DNA of 64,000 bases from Motiliproteus sp. (GTDB taxonomy: Bacteria; Pseudomonadota; Gammaproteobacteria; Pseudomonadales; Balneatricaceae): positions 1 through 64,000 of the forward strand of contig JAPHRD010000027.1 of assembly GCA_026196225.1 (NCBI GenBank), in the 5' to 3' direction. Of this stretch, positions 19,268 through 26,603 are shown piece after piece. The notes under the pieces were generated by a model. That model did not search any database. It was given only the letters and a program-made list of their open reading frames with translations, and had not been told where the DNA came from. The translations under genes and the position numbers were made by a program. Position 1 is the first letter of the stretch; every line of letters begins with the position of its first letter.

Positions 19268-19738
19268 TCAGTAGCCGGCAGGCCGTCGAACCGGCAAATC
19301 GACCACCGGTGCACCGGCAGCCTTAAAGTGCAGTGTCAGGCTCACCGTTTCGCCTTCTGCGGGGACAGGTTTTAGGCCAATCAGCATCAGATGATAGCCG
19401 CCAGGCTTTAGCTCAACCTCCCCGGCGGCAGGGATCTCCAGATCGTCGACACGCTGCATCTCCATCATGCGCCCTGTTTTGACAATGCGGTGAACCTCCA
19501 CTGACTCTGCCACCGGTGTGCTGGCCGATAGCAATTGATCATTGTCCGTGCGACTGCTGATAATCGTCATATAGGCGGCTGTATTCTTGGCCACCCAAGG
19601 TACCGCCCGCACCCAACCTTGCTGCACGCTGATCCCCCCGGAGCTGACCGATGTCGAATTATCCGCATCCAGAACGTCGACAGACACAAAGACCAGAGCC
19701 AGCACGCAGATAGACAGTAAACCAAGCAGGGGCTTCAT
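19268..19738 (-). CDS. Copper chaperone PCu(A)C family protein
   Basis: VEVHRIVKTGRMMEM...GGYHLMLIGLK matches the H-M...H-x-M Cu-binding motif; overlaps SCO gene by ATGA. Confidence 0.88.
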   Translation of the reverse strand: MKPLLGLLSICVLALVFVSVDVLDADNSTSVSSGGISVQQGWVRAVPWVAKNTAAYMTIISSRTDNDQLLSASTPVAESVEVHRIVKTGRMMEMQRVDDLEIPAAGEVELKPGGYHLMLIGLKPVPAEGETVSLTLHFKAAGAPVVDLPVRRPAGY

Positions 19739-20397
19739 TGGGCTGCTCCGACCTGCAGTAGAGATTTCACCCCGGTGATCAACCCTTGCGAGCCTTCGTT
19801 AAGATCGTAAAATGTGCGCAATTTACCCGCTTGATCAATCAAGTAGACATAGCTGGTGTGATTGAAGGTATAACCCGCCGCAGAGCCGATATCACGGCGC
19901 AGATAGAACACGCCGTATTGATCGGCAACTTTCTCAACCTGCTCGTCCGTGCCAGTCAAACCGATAAAGCTGCTGTCAAAAAAGTCCATGTAGTGTTTCA
20001 ACTGCTCTGAACTGTCACGGGACGGATCAAAGCTGACAAACAGCACCTGCACCTCAGACGCCGAATCCCCCAATCCCTTGTAGACACTTCCCAGCTGTCC
20101 CAGGGTGATCGGACAGATATCGGGGCAACTGGTGTAGCCAAAGGTCAGCACCACCACCTTTCCCCGCAGTTCCTGCAGACTCAAGGTTCGTCCAAGAGAA
20201 CTCTGCAGAGCGAAGTCACCGCCAAAAGTTTGGTCGTAGGGCAACGGTTCTTGCTGCCCCCAGGCCGACTGCCCGACTAACAAGTAGCAATAGAGTAGCC
20301 CCAGAATAGGCCACAGCAATCGATTATTGTTTCTGTTTCTGTTTCTGTTTCTGTTTCTGTTTCTGTTTCTGTTTCTGTTTCTGGAAGTCACGATCAA
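19735..20397 (-). CDS. SCO1/SenC/PrrC family protein
   Basis: FGYTSCPDICPITLGQL (CxxxC) and downstream His (FNHTSYVYLID). Confidence 0.9.
   Translation of the reverse strand: MIVTSRNRNRNRNRNRNRNRNRNNNRLLWPILGLLYCYLLVGQSAWGQQEPLPYDQTFGGDFALQSSLGRTLSLQELRGKVVVLTFGYTSCPDICPITLGQLGSVYKGLGDSASEVQVLFVSFDPSRDSSEQLKHYMDFFDSSFIGLTGTDEQVEKVADQYGVFYLRRDIGSAAGYTFNHTSYVYLIDQAGKLRTFYDLNEGSQGLITGVKSLLQVGAAQ
20329..20382 (-). repeat. Hexanucleotide tandem repeat (GTTTCT)9 inside the SCO gene, encoding (Arg-Asn)n
   Basis: Nine uninterrupted 6-nt units; protein MIVTSRNRNRNRN... Confidence 0.95.
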
Positions 20398-20478
20398 ACC
20401 CTTAAACCTGCAGATAAAAAAGGCGCCTCCATGTTATTGGAAGGCGCCAACAGGGTAATGTTCATTGATGAACCAGTG

Positions 20479-22899
20479 TCAGGCCGCAGATTTGTTGCGC
20501 TGACTGCGCACCAGTAGTAAACCAGCCAGAAACACCAGCAGTGCCACACCCGCCGGGATTCCATAAATTCGGGTGGCATCAAACTTGGGCGGCAGCAGTA
20601 ACCAATACCAAGAGGTCAGGGTATGCTTGGAACCCACCTCACCGTTACTGCCATCCCAGTTTGCGAAAGAGATCGGCAAGAACTGACCTTCGGAGAAACT
20701 AAGATCTTCACTCTCCTCGCTACCCTGGCGGGGGCGTTTCATAATCACCCGCCATTTGCCATCTTTCCATTGCCCCTGGGCCATCAGGCTTTCATCTCCC
20801 TGACGGGGAGCAATCTTTTGATCCGGTCCAATGGCATCCATCAACATCGTCATCGCCTTACGTTCAGGTTCTACCGCACCGGCATTCCAGTACCAGATAG
20901 TAGTGGGGTGAGAGGCATCTCCGTGGCGGTAGAGGGGTTTCTCCACGACTGGCGATGAGGCGAAAGAGCCCTGCTTGGGCAACTGGATGGCGAATGCATC
21001 GGACTGCATCTCGATCTCTTCATCCTGAATACCCTCCGACACCTCTTCCCCGGGGCGACTGTCAGTGCGGTCGTTGACCTCCAGCAGGAAGACGATCTCA
21101 TCCTCATTAAACAGGGTACGCACGCTGACAGAATCATTCAGCGGGCTAAACAGCCGGTCCTCCTTGATGATATTGGGTACCAGACGCAACGCTGTGGCCG
21201 GTGCATTTTCCCAGGCAGCATCGTCGATGGATTCAGGCAGGGCGCCGTCTACCTTAACACCCTGGATAACACCAGACCGACCGGGCTTGGATTCATTCTC
21301 ACGCAGGGAATAAACATAATTGGCCACGTGCCAACGGTCATCCAGCGAGATGGGGTCTTTGTTACCCTCTTCCACAGCGCGGTGCGCCGGCATCGGTGTC
21401 CCGGGTAGGCCGATGGAGAGTCGGGTATAGATGCGCTTGATGGTTTCATCGCGGGACTGTTCCGGCGTATCCGCCACCGCATTGGTCCAGCGCCAAGTCC
21501 AGGGCTTGCTCAGATCGCGAGGCCAGATCCGGTAGCCCCAGTCATCTTCCAGTTTTTTGCCGGAGGTAATATTGCCACGGCCTTCATCGCCATGACATTC
21601 AGCACAGGCTTCAAACACCTCCTTGCCGCGGGCAATCGATTCCGGAGTAAAAGCCACCTGGCTGCTGGTGGGTTCCGGACTATCGAAGGAGATGAAATCC
21701 TCCTTCAGGTAACGTCCCTCATCGTCAAAGGCTTCGTCGTCGGCATCTTCTGGAGCAAAGGCGGCGGTGGTGTCAAAACCCTTGATCACAGGCACCAGAC
21801 TGGCGATCTGTTTGTCGCTCATCAGACTCTTCCAACCGGGCATTCCGGTTCCCGGCAAGCCATGTTTGATGGTGCGGATCAGGTCGTCGTCCCGAGGCGG
21901 CACACTGCCCTCGGACGTCTTATATTTATAGAGTCCAAGACTGAAGTCTCGGGGGCGAGGGTAGAGGAAGTCTGCCGCAGGTCCGTCACCCATACCCTCT
22001 TCGCCATGACAAACCTCACAGCGGAACTGGTAGAGCTCTTTCCCTTGTATGCTCTTACGTTCCGCTACCAGCTTGTCTTTCATGCCGGTAACAACCTTAG
22101 AGACCTCAGGATCCCAGATTCTGGGAACCTGACCAACATAATCGTAGAGGAAAGTAATGGTATTCCAAACCTCCTGCTCATCCAGCATCTCGTGCCACAC
22201 TGGCATGGCTGAATTCCACGGCGTACCCTCTTTAGGCAGCCCCGGGCCACCAGTGGTAATTCGCCAAAACAGAAAGGCTTCCTGTAACTGGGCGATAGTA
22301 CCGACATCCTGGAAGTTGGCCGGCAATGGATTGAACCCATCGGCAAAATGCCCCTGACCATCCAGCAGGTCACCGTGACAGTAGAAACAGTTCTGGTAGT
22401 AGGTATCCCGGCCTTCTCGGACAGCCTCGCTATAAGTATCCCAGCCTGCCTCTTCATCCTCGGCCATTAGTTTCAGAACCTCCTCACGGACTGGATTCTC
22501 CAACGTGGTGAGATCATAAGTCTTATTAAAGACCTTCAGCTTAGAGGGTGGAGCCGGATGCACTTGGCGTAACTCAACCGGCGCGTCAAAGGACGGCTTA
22601 ACCATCAGATACGCGGTGTAACCAACAGTAGCAGGGATCGCTATCAGTAGCCCCCAGCGGATAATCACCGTATTGTCATTGCGCAGCACGGCAAGCAACG
22701 GCGACATAAATTCGTTCCAACGCTCATCATCAAAGGAGAAATAGAGCAGCCCTGCGGCGATCACTATTACCATATACTGAATCATCAGCGACAGTGGTAA
22801 TAGCGGCGGAAAAGCATTATCAAACACCAGATAGGCGATGATCAACACCAGGACAAACTGCCAGAATGCGGAAATACCGAACCGCTTCATCATACCCAT
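20479..22899 (-). CDS. Membrane-anchored tri-heme cytochrome c with C-terminal ethylbenzene dehydrogenase (EB_dh)-like heme-binding domain
   Basis: CFYCH, CEVCH, CAECH motifs; N-terminal TMs; C-terminal beta-rich region VDGALPESIDDAAWENAPATALRLVP...KDGKWRVIMKRPR and final TM. Confidence 0.8.
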   Translation of the reverse strand: MGMMKRFGISAFWQFVLVLIIAYLVFDNAFPPLLPLSLMIQYMVIVIAAGLLYFSFDDERWNEFMSPLLAVLRNDNTVIIRWGLLIAIPATVGYTAYLMVKPSFDAPVELRQVHPAPPSKLKVFNKTYDLTTLENPVREEVLKLMAEDEEAGWDTYSEAVREGRDTYYQNCFYCHGDLLDGQGHFADGFNPLPANFQDVGTIAQLQEAFLFWRITTGGPGLPKEGTPWNSAMPVWHEMLDEQEVWNTITFLYDYVGQVPRIWDPEVSKVVTGMKDKLVAERKSIQGKELYQFRCEVCHGEEGMGDGPAADFLYPRPRDFSLGLYKYKTSEGSVPPRDDDLIRTIKHGLPGTGMPGWKSLMSDKQIASLVPVIKGFDTTAAFAPEDADDEAFDDEGRYLKEDFISFDSPEPTSSQVAFTPESIARGKEVFEACAECHGDEGRGNITSGKKLEDDWGYRIWPRDLSKPWTWRWTNAVADTPEQSRDETIKRIYTRLSIGLPGTPMPAHRAVEEGNKDPISLDDRWHVANYVYSLRENESKPGRSGVIQGVKVDGALPESIDDAAWENAPATALRLVPNIIKEDRLFSPLNDSVSVRTLFNEDEIVFLLEVNDRTDSRPGEEVSEGIQDEEIEMQSDAFAIQLPKQGSFASSPVVEKPLYRHGDASHPTTIWYWNAGAVEPERKAMTMLMDAIGPDQKIAPRQGDESLMAQGQWKDGKWRVIMKRPRQGSEESEDLSFSEGQFLPISFANWDGSNGEVGSKHTLTSWYWLLLPPKFDATRIYGIPAGVALLVFLAGLLLVRSQRNKSAA

Positions 22900-22948
22900 A
22901 CCTTTAATCTTTAAACCGAATTATGTGTCCCAAGCCTCTAGCTGCGAA

Positions 22949-23776
22949 CTACTGCATCGCTGCCAGACCCTGCACCAGCAATCCCAACTCTTTGACCGTC
23001 ATCCGCTCGGCAAAATTAGCCGGCATGATAGCGGGGAATCCTTCGGCTATCACCGCCGCCGGATCGATAATGCTTTGACGTATTTCTTCTTCGCCCAGTC
23101 GGCTTCCCACATCACGCAGATCGGGCCCCACCGGAGATTCAGTATCATAGACGCTATGGCAAGCGGAGCATCCGTATTTGGCGATCGCCTCTTCAACTGT
23201 TGCCGCAGCAGCCACTGCAGGAGTGGCCGCCACGGTTCCAGTCGGCTCAGAATCTTCCACCGCTGCTTCGGTGGGCAGGGCAACGGTTACTTCGTTGCCG
23301 TCTTTCGATTGCAGGAAGGCGATAATGGCGTCGATCTGCACTGCCGACAGTTCGATTGGTTTCTTGTCGACGGCGGGCATCGGTGACTCCGTATCGTTGC
23401 TGCCTTTCTTACCAAAGCCCGCCACCACATAGATACTGGGATCTGTCATGGATTCGCGCAGATAACCTTCGATATCGCTGGCCTTGCCCTGATAGCGACT
23501 GTCAGCCAGGCGCTCTTTAGCGGCCTCACCGACGTTCATTTCAAGAAGGTCAGGCGCTCTACCCAGATTGTTATGGCATAGGGTGCAGGTTCCCTTGCCG
23601 TTGAAGGCGCTTTCACCCAAGGCGATAAAGGAATCCATGGTCAAGGCACCGAGATCCACCTTTTCCTCTTTGGGCGGTTCCCCCTCTACCTGCGGCAACA
23701 GATTGGCTGTTACCGTGAACACCAATGTCAGTGCCAGACTGAATCCAAGAACCTTGGGTAAAGTACCCATAGCCAA
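22949..23776 (-). CDS. Di-heme cytochrome c
   Basis: CTLCH and CSACH motifs; N-terminal signal/anchor. Confidence 0.88.
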   Translation of the reverse strand: MAMGTLPKVLGFSLALTLVFTVTANLLPQVEGEPPKEEKVDLGALTMDSFIALGESAFNGKGTCTLCHNNLGRAPDLLEMNVGEAAKERLADSRYQGKASDIEGYLRESMTDPSIYVVAGFGKKGSNDTESPMPAVDKKPIELSAVQIDAIIAFLQSKDGNEVTVALPTEAAVEDSEPTGTVAATPAVAAAATVEEAIAKYGCSACHSVYDTESPVGPDLRDVGSRLGEEEIRQSIIDPAAVIAEGFPAIMPANFAERMTVKELGLLVQGLAAMQ

Positions 23777-23883
23777 CTCCTGAAAAAATGATCTTATGGT
23801 TTCCGGTCGCTGCCCGGAAATCTTCTATCGCAAAAACCGATTGCAAAAATCGAAAACAACGTCCCACTGGGGCAGCCCCCGAC

Positions 23884-25740
23884 CTATTGACTATCCGGCG
23901 GTATCTGCTTAGTACTGCTCAGGGATGCGATCCAGAACACGAACAAAACGCAGAGCAGGAACATCACCGTGACAATCGTCATCATATTGCCCGCATAACC
24001 GATCGCAGGAATAAAGTTATCCGGTGAACTGTCTTTCATCACTGTATACACGTGCCAGCTACCGCGCACAGAGGAGCGTACGTAACCCATCAACGCCATC
24101 AGCCAGGTAAAGGCCACCGGTAGTGCGAAGAGTGCGTACTGGGAGCGGTTGCTGACCTTACCCCACTCCGAGGGCAGCTTTTTGGCACCCTTGTACATCA
24201 TGCCGTCGATCACTACCCCGGCTACGATCACCACCAGAGTAGAGACTACCTGCATTACACTGGATCCCACTTTGTAGACAGTATTAGTGAAGTAGCCGTA
24301 GTAAACGCCAGCAAAGATCACATTCACCACCGCTATCACATAGATCGCTACCATCAAGGCATTACCCGCTGGCGCCCAACTCACAGTCGCCACCTTATCG
24401 GAGCGACGGTAGAGCTGGAACGACAGGAAGGTGACAATCAACATCAGGTTCACTGCGATATTCTTCGCCGGCATGATCCCCAATGGACCTAACAGGTGGT
24501 GGTGGCTTCCACCCAGCGCCGCAACCTCTTTAGCGCTGAGGATCAGAGTGTGAGGCGTCACCCAGACCAAGAAGCCACCAGTGAGCACGATGGCGATGTA
24601 TTTCACCAACCATTTATAACGGTAGGAGCCTTCGGTGCGGGACATGCCCGACCAGAGGTAGTAGTTACTAGCCAGCAAAATGGTGCCGATCAGTACCGCC
24701 TGAACGATAAACAACCAGGCCAGGATGCCGCCCATGGCCGTGATGCCCATCTGCTGGGAGTAGGCATACACCTCCGCCATCAGCCAGTAGCCAGCAAAGG
24801 GCAGCGGCAGGAAGGAAAGCACGGCGATAAAGTTGGAGGTATAGCCCATCCAATCATAGTGGGCTTTCTCGGTATTACTACGACCACTGAGGAATTTGTA
24901 GGCGGCGTAGGCACCAACAATGGCGCCACCGAAAGCGATGTTGGCGATAAATCGATGAAGATTAACTGGATTCCATAGCGGTCCGCGGATGATCTCCCAG
25001 ATATCACCGGTGACCGCGCCGTTGGCGTCGACACCAGATGGCGCCATCATAAAGGTGGCCCAGGCGTTGGCGATCACCAGCAGCGTGGTACCCACCACGT
25101 TCAACAGCAATCCCAGTGACAGGTGTACGTACTTGGCGTTGCCGTAGCGCAGCGCATACCAGCTGTAGTAGTACATGTAGAGGATGGCACTTTCCAGGAA
25201 AAAGAGCAGCGCATAGACCAACACCTGAGAGCCAAACACCTCCAGCATATAACCCATAAAATCGGGATAGAGCAGGAACAGCGCAAACGCCAGCGTACCG
25301 CCGAACAGCGCAGTGATGGAGTAGGCGGTCATACTCACCTTCATAAATTCGTGAGCCATGTCGTCGTATCGGGCATCACCGGTTTTTACCCCGACCCATT
25401 CGATCACCACTACAAACAACGGCACCGCCAATACGAAGGCGGCGAAGAACAGATGCATCTGCGCCAGAATCCAGACCACCGCACGGCTACTACTGTTGCC
25501 CACCCTTGGATAGTCGGCAGCAGCCAGCTCCGGTGCCCCCTTCAGCACCTCGGCCGACCCCTGCGCTACCACTTCCGCAGCCTGCAGCGAATCCACGGGG
25601 CTGATACCTAACAACTGCCCCAGCCCCATTACCACCATGATGCTAGCCAGCCATAAACACCATTTTGTCCGGCCTTGCTTGGGTACGGATGCCGCTGCTG
25701 CTGGAGACACTGTTAGTAAGGTTTTTAACCACATAGCCAA
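23884..25740 (-). CDS. Cytochrome bd-like oxidase subunit I (CydA superfamily), no CydB partner in window
   Basis: Many TMs; CydA-like elements: WILAQMHLFFAAFVLAVPLF, FFLESAILYMYYYSWYALRYG, VIANAWATFMMAPSGV, GPLWNPVNLHRFIAN. The quinol signature GRQPW is absent. Confidence 0.82.
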   Translation of the reverse strand: MAMWLKTLLTVSPAAAASVPKQGRTKWCLWLASIMVVMGLGQLLGISPVDSLQAAEVVAQGSAEVLKGAPELAAADYPRVGNSSSRAVVWILAQMHLFFAAFVLAVPLFVVVIEWVGVKTGDARYDDMAHEFMKVSMTAYSITALFGGTLAFALFLLYPDFMGYMLEVFGSQVLVYALLFFLESAILYMYYYSWYALRYGNAKYVHLSLGLLLNVVGTTLLVIANAWATFMMAPSGVDANGAVTGDIWEIIRGPLWNPVNLHRFIANIAFGGAIVGAYAAYKFLSGRSNTEKAHYDWMGYTSNFIAVLSFLPLPFAGYWLMAEVYAYSQQMGITAMGGILAWLFIVQAVLIGTILLASNYYLWSGMSRTEGSYRYKWLVKYIAIVLTGGFLVWVTPHTLILSAKEVAALGGSHHHLLGPLGIMPAKNIAVNLMLIVTFLSFQLYRRSDKVATVSWAPAGNALMVAIYVIAVVNVIFAGVYYGYFTNTVYKVGSSVMQVVSTLVVIVAGVVIDGMMYKGAKKLPSEWGKVSNRSQYALFALPVAFTWLMALMGYVRSSVRGSWHVYTVMKDSSPDNFIPAIGYAGNMMTIVTVMFLLCVLFVFWIASLSSTKQIPPDSQ

Positions 25741-25775
25741 ACCCTGGTCAGATCGATAGTTAAGTCAACACCGGC

Positions 25776-25910
25776 TTACTGCGCTGGCGTCAGGTTGAGA
25801 TTGAGAGGCAGATCCTGGGAGGACATCACCATATGATCGAGCCCGTAAAAGAACAGCGTAACCACCACAAAGGAGATCACCCATACCAATACCGTATTCC
25901 CTAAATTCAT
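25776..25910 (-). CDS. 44-aa single-TM protein
   Basis: MNLGNTVLVWVISFVVVTLFFYGLDHMVMSSQDLPLNLNLTPAQ*, with GAGAGAAACG upstream; immediately upstream of the bd-like gene. Below the ORF-track cutoff. Confidence 0.72.
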   Translation of the reverse strand: MNLGNTVLVWVISFVVVTLFFYGLDHMVMSSQDLPLNLNLTPAQ

Positions 25911-25955
25911 CGTTTCTCTCCAAGGTGCCAGAGGCGTAAAATTCTCGACGAAGTC

Positions 25956-26144
25956 TCAGTGGCTGCTCGCCACACCGTGGTCGTAGATCACCAACCACCA
26001 AGCGAAAAACAACGAGGCCACAAAAACACCACGAAGCAACCAGGGTCCCCAAGTTGCCTCTCCGTAGGCCGACTCCGAGCCGGAAGATGCCACTTCGCTG
26101 TCGTTGCCATTGTGCTGAGTATCTTTCTGGTCCTGATCACCCAT
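25956..26144 (-). CDS. 62-aa single-TM protein, first gene of the bd-like operon
   Basis: MGDQDQKDTQHNGNDSEVASSGSESAYGEATWGPWLLRGVFVASLFFAWWLVIYDHGVASSH. Confidence 0.7.
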   Translation of the reverse strand: MGDQDQKDTQHNGNDSEVASSGSESAYGEATWGPWLLRGVFVASLFFAWWLVIYDHGVASSH

Positions 26145-26198
26145 CTACCCGTACCTGTGTTTCTGTCATTGGCGAAAAACTAAAACTTCTGTGGACAA

Positions 26199-26214
26199 GG
26201 CAAAATACGTACCA
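26199..26214 (-). promoter_or_regulatory. Putative sigma54 promoter of the bd-like operon
   Basis: Minus strand TGGTACGTATTTTGCC; GG-N10-GC spacing; about 55 bp upstream of the 62-aa ORF. Confidence 0.68.
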
Positions 26215-26378
26215 GCATTTTCTTTTGCCCTGGTTACGGCCTCTAAAATCCTCCTTAGCCCTTAAAAAACGTAGCGAATTAAAATTTCACCAAGAGTGGT
26301 ATCGCGACGGTGGTGAACACTCCCCATCAAGCCCTTAGCAACGATTCATTCAACTCGGAGTAGAAACTAATCCGGGAA

Positions 26379-26395
26379 TTGAACGAAACGTTAAA
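26379..26395. promoter_or_regulatory. Palindromic site shared with the idr-like promoter region (putative activator binding site)
   Basis: TTGAACGAAACGTTAAA, 16/17 identical to the reverse complement of 19048-19064; lies between two divergent sigma54-like promoters. Confidence 0.62.
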
Positions 26396-26502
26396 TTTTC
26401 ACCCCGACCCACCGATCAAGCACGAAGCAATGCCACCACCCTGACCCTGACAGAGAGATAAAACCCCATAAAAACAATCCTCTGGAAGCAAGACATAAAT
26501 AC

Positions 26503-26518
26503 GGGCATGGATATTGCT
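26503..26518 (+). promoter_or_regulatory. Putative sigma54 promoter of the plus-strand HEAT/UspA/radical SAM operon
   Basis: GGGCATGGATATTGCT; GG-N10-GC spacing; about 85 bp upstream of the HEAT gene. Confidence 0.66.
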
Positions 26519-26603
26519 ATTCGCTATGGCATTGAGGTTTACAGCATTCCAATCAGCCGCAAGTGAGCCACCATGAACACGAGAGATTTATTCGGAGAGA
26601 CTT

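Noticed and set aside
26262-26284. AAAAAACGTAGCGAATTAAAA as a further copy of the shared palindrome
   Set aside because: Retains only the AACG-N3-CG core; the right arm is broken, so it is too weak to call.
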